Under the pieces are notes generated by a model. That model worked only from the letters and a program-made list of their open reading frames with translations, searched no databases and had not been told where the DNA came from. Of a stretch of 64,000 nucleotides of DNA, positions 1 through 8,145 are shown piece after piece. Source of the DNA: Marinobacter salarius (GTDB lineage: Bacteria; Pseudomonadota; Gammaproteobacteria; Pseudomonadales; Oleiphilaceae). Within the stretch, counting starts at the first letter, position 1. Each line of letters opens with the position of its first letter. Both the position numbers and the translations under genes were made by a program. The DNA is taken from the NCBI GenBank assembly GCA_000831005.1, contig CP007152.1, forward strand, positions 3,968,001-4,032,000, given 5' to 3'.

Positions 1-606
1 ATGGAATTGACTATTACAGGTAGCGGCAAGGGAATCTCGGTTTCCGACGCTGCATTCGCCAAAGATTTTAATGAGTCACTGGTTCACCAGGTTGTCACCG
101 CGTATATGTCCGGTGCGCGCCAGGGTACCCGTGCTCAGAAAACACGTTCGGAAGTCGCTGGTGGTGGTAAGAAGCCCTGGCGTCAGAAGGGTACGGGTCG
201 TGCCCGTGCCGGTACCATCCGCAGTCCGCTGTGGCGGTCCGGTGGTGTTACCTTCGCTGCCAAGCCTCAGAGTTTTGAGCAGAAGGTAAACCGCAAAATG
301 TACCGCGCAGCGATGCGCTCCATTTTTTCCGAGCTGGTCCGTCAGGAGCGCCTGGTTGTGGTCGACGACATGAATGTCGAAACGCCCAAGACCAAGGCCT
401 TCACTGCCAAGCTGAGCGATATCGGTGTCAGTAACGCGCTGATTCTGTCCGACAACGTCGAGCAGAATCTGCACCTGGCCTCGCGCAATATCCCGCACGT
501 TGATGTGCGTGATGTCGCCGGCCTTGACCCGGTTAGCCTTGTCGCCTTCGACAAAGTGGTTGTGACTGTTCCCGCTCTGAAGAAAATCGAGGAGATGCTG
601 GGATGA
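1..606 (+). CDS. rplD: 50S ribosomal protein L4
   Basis: Large-subunit protein L4 (201 aa), which binds 23S rRNA and has an extended loop reaching the exit tunnel. In enterobacteria it also represses the S10 operon. The conserved loop is visible around residues 45-75 (TRSEVAGGGKKPWRQKGTGRARAG). The ATG is the first base of the window and the length is normal, so the gene is complete, but its ribosome-binding site and upstream genes (rpsJ, rplC expected) lie outside. The stop overlaps the rplW start by 4 nt (ATGA), which suggests translational coupling. Confidence 0.98.
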   Translation: MELTITGSGKGISVSDAAFAKDFNESLVHQVVTAYMSGARQGTRAQKTRSEVAGGGKKPWRQKGTGRARAGTIRSPLWRSGGVTFAAKPQSFEQKVNRKMYRAAMRSIFSELVRQERLVVVDDMNVETPKTKAFTAKLSDIGVSNALILSDNVEQNLHLASRNIPHVDVRDVAGLDPVSLVAFDKVVVTVPALKKIEEMLG

Positions 607-896
607 ATCAGGAACGTATTTACAAGGTTCTTCTTGGGCCTCACGTATCAGAGAAAGCCTCTCTGGTCGCGGAAAGTGGTCAGGTGGTGTTCCGTGTAGC
701 CCCTGACGCAACCAAGCCCGAGATCAAGAAAGCCGTTGAGCAGCTGTTCAACGTCACCGTCGAAGGTGTTCAGGTTCTGAACCGTAAGGGTAAGCTCAAG
801 CGTACCGTTCGCGGCTTCGGCAAGCGTGCTGACATTCGTAAGGCTTACGTTAAGCTTGCGGACGGTCAGGACATTGATTTTCTGGATGTGGAATAA
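603..896 (+). CDS. rplW: 50S ribosomal protein L23
   Basis: L23 (97 aa) sits at the peptide exit tunnel and docks trigger factor and SRP. The N-terminus (MNQERIYKVLLGPHVSEKA) and the LNRKGKLKR segment fit the family. It overlaps rplD by ATGA and is followed 17 nt later by rplB, the conserved S10-operon order. Confidence 0.97.
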   Translation: MNQERIYKVLLGPHVSEKASLVAESGQVVFRVAPDATKPEIKKAVEQLFNVTVEGVQVLNRKGKLKRTVRGFGKRADIRKAYVKLADGQDIDFLDVE

Positions 897-913
897 GGTA
901 AAGGGGTCGTAAA

Positions 914-1741
914 ATGCCGATCGTCAAAACCAAGCCAACATCTGCCGGCCGCCGTCACGTTGTTAAGCTCTTTAACCCTGATCTTCACAAGGGGCGCCCT
1001 TACGAGCCGTTGGTAGAAACTCTTAGTAAATCGGGTGGTCGTAACCATTTTGGTCGCATCACTACCCGTCACATTGGTGGTGGACATAAAAAACACTACC
1101 GTGTCATTGACTTTAAGCGGACCAAAGATGGTATCCCGGCGACTATCGAGCGCCTGGAATACGATCCTAACCGCTCTGCGCACATTGCGCTGATCAAGTA
1201 CGCCGATGGCGAGCGTCGCTACATTATCGCTCCCAAAGGTATGCAGATTGGTGACCCTGTGCGCTCCGGCATCGACGCGCCGATTAAAGTAGGAAGCACG
1301 CTTCCGCTCCGGAATATTCCGGTCGGTTCTGTGATTCACTGCGTCGAAATCAAGCCTGGCAAAGGTGCTCAGCTGGCTCGCTCTGCGGGCGCATCCGTAC
1401 AGCTGGTTGCTCGGGAAGGGGCTTATGCCACCATCCGCCTGCGCTCAGGTGAAATGCGTAAGGTGCTTGTTGACTGTCGCGCAACGTTGGGCGAAGTGTC
1501 CAACAGCGAACACAGCCTCAAGCAGCTTGGTAAAGCGGGTGCATCACGTTGGCGCGGTAAACGTCCAACAGTACGTGGTGTTGCTATGAACCCAGTTGAC
1601 CACCCACATGGTGGTGGTGAAGGGCGTACCTCTGGCGGGCGTCACCCGGTTACTCCGTGGGGTGTTCCGACCAAAGGGCATAAGACTCGTAAGAACAAAC
1701 GTACTGATAAGATGATAGTACGTCGTCGTTCAGCCAAGTAA
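914..1741 (+). CDS. rplB: 50S ribosomal protein L2
   Basis: L2 (275 aa) binds 23S rRNA near the peptidyl transferase centre and is needed for subunit association. The family hallmarks are present: the RGVAMNPVDHPHGGGEGRTSGGRHPVTPWG region near residues 220-250, which contains the conserved His, and the basic C-terminus (KTRKNKRTDKMIVRRR). The length is normal. Confidence 0.98.
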   Translation: MPIVKTKPTSAGRRHVVKLFNPDLHKGRPYEPLVETLSKSGGRNHFGRITTRHIGGGHKKHYRVIDFKRTKDGIPATIERLEYDPNRSAHIALIKYADGERRYIIAPKGMQIGDPVRSGIDAPIKVGSTLPLRNIPVGSVIHCVEIKPGKGAQLARSAGASVQLVAREGAYATIRLRSGEMRKVLVDCRATLGEVSNSEHSLKQLGKAGASRWRGKRPTVRGVAMNPVDHPHGGGEGRTSGGRHPVTPWGVPTKGHKTRKNKRTDKMIVRRRSAK

Positions 1742-1764
1742 ACGACTACATAGAGGTAAATGCT

Positions 1765-2040
1765 GTGCCACGTTCTTTGAAGAAAGGTCCTTTTATAGAC
1801 CTGCATCTGTTGAAGAAGGTCGAGGCAGCTCTGGAAGCTAACGACAAGCGGCCGATCAAAACCTGGTCCCGCCGGTCGACAGTGTTTCCGGAGATGGTAG
1901 GCCTGACCATTGCAGTCCACAACGGCAAGCAGCACGTGCCGGTTTATGTCACCGAAGATATGGTCGGGCATAAGCTGGGTGAGTTCGCGGCGACGCGTAC
2001 TTATCGTGGTCATGCGGCCGACAAGAAAGCTAAACGCTGA
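1765..2040 (+). CDS. rpsS: 30S ribosomal protein S19
   Basis: S19 (91 aa) lies in the 30S head and contacts S13 and 16S rRNA. The start is GTG, preceded by a GAGG-type site (tagagg), and gives the typical PRSLKKGPF N-terminus. The core GEFAATRTYRGH is conserved. The length is normal. Confidence 0.97.
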   Translation: MPRSLKKGPFIDLHLLKKVEAALEANDKRPIKTWSRRSTVFPEMVGLTIAVHNGKQHVPVYVTEDMVGHKLGEFAATRTYRGHAADKKAKR

Positions 2041-2056
2041 TTGTGAGGTAATAGAA

Positions 2057-2388
2057 ATGGAAGTAGCAGCCAAGTACAAGGGCGCTCGCCTCTCAGCTCA
2101 GAAAGCGCGTCTTGTCGCTGACCAAGTACGCGGCAAGGCTGTTGAGGACGCCCTGAACATTCTGACTTTCAGCCCGAAGAAGGCGGCGGTCATTCTCAAG
2201 AAAGCGCTTGAGTCTGCCATGCTAACGCTGAGCACAACGAAGGTCTGGACGTAGATGATTTGCGGGTTTCCACCGTTATGGTGGATGAGGGTCCGACGCT
2301 CAAGCGAATCAAAGCTCGAGCCAAGGGGCGCGCTGACCGGATTTTCAAGCGCACCTGTCATATCACCGTCAAGGTCGCCGACAAGTAG
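2057..2388 (+). CDS. rplV: 50S ribosomal protein L22 (frame broken by a 1-base deletion)
   Basis: L22 lines the exit tunnel. The first frame (MEVAAKYKGARLSAQKARLVADQVRG...) is intact to about position 2220. Reading then continues in another frame (ANAEHNEGLDVDDLRVSTVMVDEGP...) to the TAG at 2386-2388. Restoring one base (gccatgct to gccatcgct) gives a normal 110-aa L22. The span of 332 nt is one short of a multiple of three. Because L22 is essential and all flanking genes are intact, a sequence error is more likely than real inactivation. Confidence 0.93.
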
Positions 2389-2399
2389 GAGATGCTCAG

Positions 2400-3082
2400 A
2401 TGGGTCATAAAGTAAATCCAACCGGCATGCGCTGGGTGTGATCAAAGAGCACAACTCAGTGTGGTACGCCGAAAAGGCGGAATACGCGAACAACCTGTTG
2501 AATGATATTCAGGTTCGCGAATTCCTGGACAAGCGCCTGGTAAAGGCGTCTGTCAGCAAGATTGTGATCGAGCGCCCTGCTCAGAACGCCCGTATCACGA
2601 TCCATACAGCCCGTCCCGGTATTGTTATCGGTAAGAAGGGTGAAGATGTTGACCGTCTGCGTCGCGAAGTCAGCGACATGATGGGTGTGCCCGTGCACAT
2701 CAACATCGAAGAAGTCCGCAAGCCGGACCTGGATGCCCGCCTGGTCGCGCAGAACGTTGCCGGTCAGCTGGAGCGTCGTGTGATGTTCCGTCGCGCTATG
2801 AAGCGTGCGGTACAGAACGCCATGCGCCAGGGTGCGAAAGGCATCAAGATTCAGGTAGGCGGTCGTCTCGGGGGTGCTGAAATTGCCCGTTCCGAGTGGT
2901 ATCGCGAAGGTCGTGTACCTCTGCACACACTGCGTGCAGACATTGATTACTCGACCTACGAAGCGAAAACCACTTACGGCATTATCGGCGTCAAGGTATG
3001 GATCTTCAAAGGTGAGATTCTTGGTGGTATGGAGCAGGTCCGTGCTGACAAGAAAGCCTCTGGGAAGAAAGGTTCTAAGTAA
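2400..3082 (+). CDS. rpsC: 30S ribosomal protein S3 (frame broken by a 1-base deletion)
   Basis: S3 is part of the mRNA entry channel. The true ATG at 2400 encodes MGHKVNPTG, but the frame hits TGA at 2439-2441. Adding one C (gcgctggg to gcgcctggg, about 2432) joins it to the long frame IKEHNSVWYAEKAEYANNLL... and gives 227 aa. The KH domain (RPGIVIGKKGEDVDRLR, about residues 65-80) and the S3 C-terminal domain are complete. The GTG at 2438 would give a truncated product and is not the natural start. Confidence 0.94.
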
Positions 3083-3094
3083 AGGGGCACTCAA

Positions 3095-3508
3095 ATGCTG
3101 CAACCAAAACGCACCAAATTTCGCAAGGTAATGAAAGGCCGTAACACCGGTCTTGCGCACCGTGCTAACAAGGTGAGCTTCGGTGAATACGGATTGAAGG
3201 CGACAAGCCGTGGACGTATAACTGCGCGCCAGATTGAGGCAGCGCGTCGTACCATGACTCGCCGCATCAAGCGGGGCGGTAAGATCTGGATCCGGATTTT
3301 CCCGGACAAGCCGATCTCCAGCAAGCCGCTCGAAGTACGAATGGGTAAAGGTAAGGGTTCTGTCGAGTACTGGGTGGCTGAAATTCAGCCAGGCCGGATG
3401 CTGTATGAGATGGAAGGTGTTTCCGAGGAAATCGCTCGTGACGCGTTCACTCTTGCTGCGGCCAAGCTGCCCGTACAGACCACCTTTGTAACGAGGACGG
3501 TGATGTGA
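3095..3508 (+). CDS. rplP: 50S ribosomal protein L16
   Basis: L16 (137 aa) organises the A-site region of the 50S subunit. The start MLQPKRTKFRKVMKGRN is family-typical, as are the PDKPISSKPLEVRMGKGKG and AGRMLYEM-like (PGRMLYEM) motifs. Its stop shares one base with the rpmC start (TGATG). Confidence 0.97.
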   Translation: MLQPKRTKFRKVMKGRNTGLAHRANKVSFGEYGLKATSRGRITARQIEAARRTMTRRIKRGGKIWIRIFPDKPISSKPLEVRMGKGKGSVEYWVAEIQPGRMLYEMEGVSEEIARDAFTLAAAKLPVQTTFVTRTVM

Positions 3509-3699
3509 TGAAAGCAACAGAGCTGCGTGACAAGTCAGTCGAGGAGCTGAACAAAGAGCTGATCGACCTCCTGAAGGAGCAGTTCAACCTGCGCATGCGT
3601 AAGGCGACAGGTCAGCTGAATCAGTCTCATCTTCTTCCGAAGGTGAAGCGTGACATTGCTCGCGTGAAAACAGTTATGAATGAAAAGGCAGGACAGTAA
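3508..3699 (+). CDS. rpmC: 50S ribosomal protein L29
   Basis: L29 (63 aa) is a small two-helix protein at the tunnel exit. I chose the ATG at 3508 (MKATELRDKSVEELN) over the GTG one codon earlier, because it matches family length and sits in a TGATG overlap with rplP. The signature KVKRDIARVKTVMNEK is present. Confidence 0.95.
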   Translation: MKATELRDKSVEELNKELIDLLKEQFNLRMRKATGQLNQSHLLPKVKRDIARVKTVMNEKAGQ

Positions 3700-3700
3700 C

Positions 3701-3967
3701 ATGACTGAAGCTACCCAAACTGCCAGAACCCTGAGCGGCAAGGTCGTGAGCAACAAAATGGAGAAATCCATTGTGGTTCTGGTTGAGCGCCAGGTTAAGC
3801 ATCCTCTGTACGGTAAGTACATGAAGCGTTCATCCAAAATTCATGCTCACGACGAGAGCAATCAGTGCAACATCGGTGACACCGTTACAATCCAGGAAAC
3901 CCGCCCGGTCTCCAAGACCAAAAGCTGGGCTCTGGTGGAAGTCACCGAACGCGCATCGAAGGTGTAA
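3701..3967 (+). CDS. rpsQ: 30S ribosomal protein S17
   Basis: S17 (88 aa) is an OB-fold protein that binds 16S rRNA early in assembly. The ATG at 3701 (MTEATQTARTLSGKVVSNKMEKS) follows the rpmC stop by one base and an AGGACAG-like site. An in-frame ATG at 3680 lies inside rpmC and would add an uncharacteristic leader. The core KHPLYGKYMKRSSKIHAHDE is conserved. Confidence 0.95.
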   Translation: MTEATQTARTLSGKVVSNKMEKSIVVLVERQVKHPLYGKYMKRSSKIHAHDESNQCNIGDTVTIQETRPVSKTKSWALVEVTERASKV

Positions 3968-4025
3968 CTCGCCCGGACGGTGAGTCTTGTCGTAACGGCA
4001 AAGTGGTTTCTGCTGGAGAATAACC

Positions 4026-4394
4026 ATGATTCAGACTCAAACAATGCTTGAAGTCGCGGACAACAGTGGTGCACGTCAGGTGATGTGCATCAAGGTCCTG
4101 GGCGGTTCACATCGGCGTTATGCCAGCGTTGGGGATATCATCAAGGTAACCGTTAAGGAAGCCATCCCCCGCGGTAAAGTGAAAAAAGGCCAGGTCCTGA
4201 AAGCTGTCGTTGTACGTACCCGTAAAGGTGTGCGTCGTCCCGACGGGTCGCTTATTCGTTTCGACGGAAACGCGGCAGTACTTCTGAACAATCAGGACGC
4301 ACCCATTGGTACCCGTATCTTCGGACCGGTTACCCGTGAACTGCGAAATGAGAAGTTCATGAAAATTATTTCACTGGCACCCGAAGTACTTTAA
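4026..4394 (+). CDS. rplN: 50S ribosomal protein L14
   Basis: L14 (122 aa) forms part of an inter-subunit bridge. MIQTQTMLEVADNSGARQVMCIKVLGG and the KGVRRPDGSLIRFDGNAAVLLN segment are family signatures. It is the first gene of the spc-operon set. The 58-nt gap after rpsQ, where S10 and spc units usually divide, shows no promoter I would defend. A GGAG site precedes the start. Confidence 0.97.
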   Translation: MIQTQTMLEVADNSGARQVMCIKVLGGSHRRYASVGDIIKVTVKEAIPRGKVKKGQVLKAVVVRTRKGVRRPDGSLIRFDGNAAVLLNNQDAPIGTRIFGPVTRELRNEKFMKIISLAPEVL

Positions 4395-4410
4395 GGACCA
4401 GAGGCCGGTT

Positions 4411-4731
4411 ATGAAAAAGATCAAACGAGATGACGAAGTAATCGTCACTACGGGGAAAGACCAAGGCAAACGTGGTAAAGTCCTGAAGGTTCAGGACGAT
4501 GGCCGGGTTGTTGTTTCTGGGATCAATATGATCAAGAAGCACACCAAGCCAAACCCGATGCTCGGCACCCCAGGTGGCATCGTCGAAAAAGAAGCACCTA
4601 TCCAGGCTTCCAACGTGGCTATTTTTAATCCGCAGACCGGCAAAGCCGATCGCGTAGGCTTCCAGATCAAGGAAGACGGCGCTAAAGTGCGGATCTTTAA
4701 GTCCACGAAAGAAGTCGTCGATAACCAGTAA
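4411..4731 (+). CDS. rplX: 50S ribosomal protein L24
   Basis: L24 (106 aa) initiates 50S assembly. It has an N-terminal KOW motif (DDEVIVTTGKDQGKRGKVLKV, about residues 7-27) followed by the typical GINMIKKHTKPNP segment. The length is normal and it is followed by rplE, as in other proteobacteria. Confidence 0.96.
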   Translation: MKKIKRDDEVIVTTGKDQGKRGKVLKVQDDGRVVVSGINMIKKHTKPNPMLGTPGGIVEKEAPIQASNVAIFNPQTGKADRVGFQIKEDGAKVRIFKSTKEVVDNQ

Positions 4732-4746
4732 GCGGTGGTGGTTACG

Positions 4747-5286
4747 ATGCTTAACATGAAAGAGCAGTACAGTAAGGAAGTGGTACCCGCCCTGCAGAAA
4801 GAGTTCAGCTACAAGAACATCATGCAGGTGCCGCGTATCGAAAAGATCACCCTGAATATGGGTGTCGGCGAAGCGGTCGGTGACAAGAAGCTGATTGAAA
4901 ATGCCGTGGCGGATCTTGAGCGCCTGGCAGGTCAAAAAGCCGTTGTCACTTTGGCACGTAAATCCGTAGCGGGCTTTAAAATCCGTGAAGGTTGGCCGAT
5001 CGGTTGTAAAGTTACCCTGCGCGGTGAGCGTATGTGGGATTTCTTTGATCGTCTGGTTCACATTGCGGTACCCCGCATTCGTGACTTCCGCGGTCTGAAT
5101 CCCAAGTCCTTCGATGGTCGCGGTAACTACAGCATGGGTGTGCGTGAGCAGATCATTTTCCCCGAGATCGAGTACGACAGAGTCGACAAGATCCGTGGAC
5201 TTGATATCACCATTACCACCACTGCCGGTACCGACGATGAAGGTCGCGAACTGTTGAAAGCCTTCGGCTTTCCGTTCAAGAAATAA
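4747..5286 (+). CDS. rplE: 50S ribosomal protein L5
   Basis: L5 (179 aa) binds 5S rRNA and contacts the P-site tRNA. I placed the start at the ATG at 4747 (MLNMKEQYSKEVVPAL). A GTG at 4735 in the same frame would add four residues and leave almost no gap to rplX. VPRIEKITLNMGVGEAV and the C-terminal GRELLKAFGFPFKK are diagnostic. Confidence 0.96.
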   Translation: MLNMKEQYSKEVVPALQKEFSYKNIMQVPRIEKITLNMGVGEAVGDKKLIENAVADLERLAGQKAVVTLARKSVAGFKIREGWPIGCKVTLRGERMWDFFDRLVHIAVPRIRDFRGLNPKSFDGRGNYSMGVREQIIFPEIEYDRVDKIRGLDITITTTAGTDDEGRELLKAFGFPFKK

Positions 5287-5298
5287 GGAACGAGTGTA

Positions 5299-5604
5299 AT
5301 GGCTAAGGTTTCCATGAAGAACCGCGAGTTCAAGCGCGAAAAAACCGTTGCGAAGTACGCAGCGAAGCGCGCCGAACTCAAGGCGATTATCAAGAACCCG
5401 AATACCAGCGATGATGACCGTTGGGATGCACAGATGAAGCTGCAACAGCTTCCTCGTGATGCGTCTCCCTCGCGTCTTCGTAATCGTTGCCAGGTTACAG
5501 GTCGTCCCCACGGCGTTCTGCGCAAGTTCAAGCTGTCACGTATTAAGTTGCGTGAAGCTGGCATGCGCGGCGACGTCCCGGGCCTGACCAAAGCAAGCTG
5601 GTAA
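5299..5604 (+). CDS. rpsN: 30S ribosomal protein S14
   Basis: S14 (101 aa) belongs to the long, zinc-free form: no CxxC pair is present, and the C-terminal core RCQVTGRPHGVLRKFKLSR is intact. It lies between rplE and rpsH. An 89-nt gap with two short inverted repeats (5615-5629 and around 5650-5661) separates it from rpsH. Confidence 0.97.
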   Translation: MAKVSMKNREFKREKTVAKYAAKRAELKAIIKNPNTSDDDRWDAQMKLQQLPRDASPSRLRNRCQVTGRPHGVLRKFKLSRIKLREAGMRGDVPGLTKASW

Positions 5605-5693
5605 GGCAGGTACACTGACCGCAGGTCAGGTGCCCGTTGGTAAGCGGTGCGGCGCGCCGCTGCACAACTAAAAAGATCAGGAGTCTCATACCA

Positions 5694-6086
5694 ATGAGTA
5701 TGCAAGATACGCTTGCGGATATGTTTACCCGTATCCGTAATGCACAGATGGCACAGAAGGCCGATGTGGCCATGCCGTCTTCAAAGATGAAGATCTCCGT
5801 AGCCCAGGTCCTTAAGGACGAAGGTTACGTAGCCGATTTTTCCGTCTCAGCTGACGCGAAACCCGAGCTGACCATTAACCTCAAGTACTTCGGTGGCAAG
5901 CCGGTTATTGAGGAAATCAAGCGGGTCAGCCGTCCGAGTCTGCGCCAGTACAAGGGCGCTGGGGAGCTGCCGAAGGTATCCGGTGGTCTGGGAGTCGCGA
6001 TTGTCTCTACGTCCAAGGGCGTAATGACAGACCGCGCTGCACGTGCTGCCGGCGTGGGTGGCGAAGTCATCTGCACCGTATTTTAG
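5694..6086 (+). CDS. rpsH: 30S ribosomal protein S8
   Basis: S8 (130 aa) binds the central domain of 16S rRNA and is the autoregulator of the spc operon in E. coli. The start at 5694 (MSMQDTLADMFTRIRNAQ) follows a CAGGAG site. An upstream in-frame GTG at 5637 would add a basic leader that the family lacks. The C-terminus GLGVAIVSTSKGVMTDRAARAAGVGGEVICTVF is family-typical. Confidence 0.96.
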   Translation: MSMQDTLADMFTRIRNAQMAQKADVAMPSSKMKISVAQVLKDEGYVADFSVSADAKPELTINLKYFGGKPVIEEIKRVSRPSLRQYKGAGELPKVSGGLGVAIVSTSKGVMTDRAARAAGVGGEVICTVF

Positions 6087-6095
6087 GAGATACAC

Positions 6096-6629
6096 ATGTC
6101 CAGGGTTGCCAATAATCCTGTCGTGCTGCCTTCCGGTGTTGAGGTTAAGCTGAACGGACAGGAAATTAATGTGAAGGGGTCCAAAGGATCGCTTCAATTC
6201 ACCATCCACCATGTGGTAGAGGTCACGCAGGAAGAAAACGTTCTGCGCTTCGCACCCCGTGATGGAGCCAAACAGTCCCGCGCTCTTGCTGGTACTACCC
6301 GCGCATTGGTCAACAATATGGTGACCGGTGTGTCTACAGGCTTTGAGCGCAAGCTCGCGCTGACGGGCGTAGGCTACCGTGCCCAGGCGCAAGGTAAGAA
6401 GCTCAATCTGACGCTGGGTTTTTCACACCCGGTTGAGTATGAGCTGCCCGAGGGGATTACCGCTGAAACTCCGTCCAATACGGAAGTTGTGATTCGCGGA
6501 ATCGACAAGCAACAGGTTGGCCAGGTCGCTGCAGAAGTCCGCGCATTCCGTCCGCCAGAGCCTTACAAAGGCAAGGGTGTGCGTTATGCGGATGAGCAGG
6601 TCAGACGCAAAGAAGCCAAGAAGAAATAA
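6096..6629 (+). CDS. rplF: 50S ribosomal protein L6
   Basis: L6 (177 aa) is a duplicated-fold protein near the sarcin-ricin loop. It begins MSRVANNPVVLPSGVEVKLNGQ and carries the signature PEPYKGKGVRYADEQVRRKEAKKK at the C-terminus. It lies 9 nt after rpsH and directly before rplR. Confidence 0.97.
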   Translation: MSRVANNPVVLPSGVEVKLNGQEINVKGSKGSLQFTIHHVVEVTQEENVLRFAPRDGAKQSRALAGTTRALVNNMVTGVSTGFERKLALTGVGYRAQAQGKKLNLTLGFSHPVEYELPEGITAETPSNTEVVIRGIDKQQVGQVAAEVRAFRPPEPYKGKGVRYADEQVRRKEAKKK

Positions 6630-6638
6630 GGCGGGACT

Positions 6639-6986
6639 ATGAGCGCGAATAACGAAAGATTGCGTCGCGCACGCAAAGTGCGCATGAAGATCCGTAAGCT
6701 GGGCACCAACCGCCTGTGTGTACATCGTACACCCCGGCACATGTACGCCCAGGTTACCACTGCAGACGGCAGCAAGGTGCTGGCGGCTGCCTCCACGTTG
6801 GATAAGGACCTGCGCCAGGGTGCAACCGGTAACGTGGACGCTGCCAAAAAGGTCGGTCAGTTGATTGCTGAGCGTGCCAAGGCAGCAGGTGTAGAGCAGG
6901 TCGCTTTTGACCGCTCCGGTTACCGTTATCATGGTCGCGTCCAGGCTCTGGCCGACGCAGCCCGTGAAGCTGGCTTGCAATTCTAA
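6639..6986 (+). CDS. rplR: 50S ribosomal protein L18
   Basis: L18 (115 aa) carries 5S rRNA into the large subunit. A basic N-terminus (MSANNERLRRARKVRMKIRKLG) precedes the conserved RLCVHRTPRHMYAQV core, and it ends in ADAAREAGLQF. The length is normal. Confidence 0.97.
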   Translation: MSANNERLRRARKVRMKIRKLGTNRLCVHRTPRHMYAQVTTADGSKVLAAASTLDKDLRQGATGNVDAAKKVGQLIAERAKAAGVEQVAFDRSGYRYHGRVQALADAAREAGLQF

Positions 6987-6998
6987 GAGGTGGAGAAG

Positions 6999-7499
6999 AT
7001 GAGCGTTAACGAACAGAAGGCGCCTGAGCTCCAGGAGAAGCTGGTTCAGGTCAATCGCGTCGCCAAGGTTGTTAAGGGCGGTCGTATTTTTGCCTTCACT
7101 GCACTGACTGTAGTGGGTGATGGTAAAGGACGCGTTGGTTTCGGTCGTGGCAAGGCGCGTGAAGTGCCGGTTGCGATCCAGAAAGCGATGGAAGCTGCAC
7201 GCAAGAACATGGTCGACATCCCGCTTGACGGAAATACCCTGCAGTACGCGGTTAAAGCGCAGCATGGTGGTTCCAAGGTCTACATGCAGCCTGCATCAGA
7301 AGGTACCGGTATCATCGCCGGCGGCGCTATGCGTGCCGTACTGGAAGTAGCGGGTGTGCAGAACGTACTGTCCAAGTGTTACGGGTCCACCAACCCGGTG
7401 AACGTGGTACGTTCCACCATCAAGGGTCTCCAGGCAACTCAAGCGCCTGAAGATATTGCAGCCAAGCGCGGTAAATCCGTGGAAGAGATTCTGGGTTGA
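6999..7499 (+). CDS. rpsE: 30S ribosomal protein S5
   Basis: S5 (166 aa) acts in decoding fidelity and mRNA unwinding. The ATG at 6999 (MSVNEQKAPELQEK) follows AGGTGGAG. A GTG at 6990 overlaps that site and is rejected. The S5 double-stranded-RNA-binding domain (VVKGGRIFAFTALTVVGDGKGRVGFGRGKAREVP) and the GTGIIAGGAMRAVLEVAG segment are intact. Confidence 0.97.
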   Translation: MSVNEQKAPELQEKLVQVNRVAKVVKGGRIFAFTALTVVGDGKGRVGFGRGKAREVPVAIQKAMEAARKNMVDIPLDGNTLQYAVKAQHGGSKVYMQPASEGTGIIAGGAMRAVLEVAGVQNVLSKCYGSTNPVNVVRSTIKGLQATQAPEDIAAKRGKSVEEILG

Positions 7500-7503
7500 A
7501 GTC

Positions 7504-7692
7504 ATGGCGAACGCAAAAACGATCAAAGTAACACTGACCCGCAGCCCCATCGGCTGTCAGCCCAAGCACAAGCTGTGCGTCAAGGGCCTGGGTCTCCGTA
7601 AAATCGGTCACACCGTGGAAGTGGAAGATACCCCTTCCATCCGCGGGATGATCAGCCGGGTTAACTACCTGGTGCAGGTAGAGGAGAACTAA
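7504..7692 (+). CDS. rpmD: 50S ribosomal protein L30
   Basis: L30 (62 aa) starts MANAKTIKVTLTRSPIGCQPKHK and keeps the KHKLCVKGLGLRKIGHTVEVEDTPSIRGM core. I use the ATG at 7504, 4 nt past the rpsE stop; the in-frame extension upstream runs through rpsE and is not real. Confidence 0.96.
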   Translation: MANAKTIKVTLTRSPIGCQPKHKLCVKGLGLRKIGHTVEVEDTPSIRGMISRVNYLVQVEEN

Positions 7693-7693
7693 G

Positions 7694-8128
7694 ATGCGTC
7701 TGAACGAACTTAGTCCGGAGCCTGGTTCACGTCCTGCCGCCAAGCGCGTGGGTCGCGGTATCGGTAGCGGCCTCGGCAAGACCGGTGGTCGTGGTCACAA
7801 GGGTCTTAAGGCCCGTTCCGGCGGCAGTGTCGCGCCTGGTTTCGAGGGCGGCCAGCAGCCGTTGGCCCGTCGTCTGCCGAAATTCGGTTTCACCTCGCGC
7901 CAGCAGCGCTATGTGGCTGAAATTCGTCTGAACGAACTGGCGAAAGTCGACGGTGACGTAGCTGATCTCGAGGCCCTGAAGAAGGCTGACATCGTTCGCG
8001 AAGAAATTCGTGAAGCGAAGGTTATTCTGTCCGGCGAACTGAGCCGCGCAGTGACTGTCAAGGGTCTGAAGGTGACCAAAGGCGCACGCGAGGCGATCAC
8101 TGCCGCGGGCGGTAAAGTCGAAGACTAA
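7694..8128 (+). CDS. rplO: 50S ribosomal protein L15
   Basis: L15 (144 aa) is a late-assembly protein with the Gly/Arg-rich N-terminal extension (GRGIGSGLGKTGGRGHKGLKARSGG, about residues 20-45) and the globular C-terminal domain. It starts one base after the rpmD stop, within a GGAG-bearing sequence, and is followed by secY as in other spc operons. Confidence 0.97.
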   Translation: MRLNELSPEPGSRPAAKRVGRGIGSGLGKTGGRGHKGLKARSGGSVAPGFEGGQQPLARRLPKFGFTSRQQRYVAEIRLNELAKVDGDVADLEALKKADIVREEIREAKVILSGELSRAVTVKGLKVTKGAREAITAAGGKVED

Positions 8129-8145
8129 GGCGAGTCGAGGACTAA

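Noticed and set aside
76..711. Long open frame on the minus strand across rplD/rplW
   Set aside because: It is an antisense shadow of highly biased ribosomal genes; the plus-strand proteins are unambiguous.
2456..3517. 353-codon minus-strand open frame over rpsC/rplP
   Set aside because: Antisense of two conserved ribosomal genes; composition is typical of a shadow frame.
5615..5661. Two short inverted repeats in the rpsN-rpsH gap as a possible S8 autoregulatory site
   Set aside because: I could not align them to the known S8 recognition element, and they are short and GC-rich.
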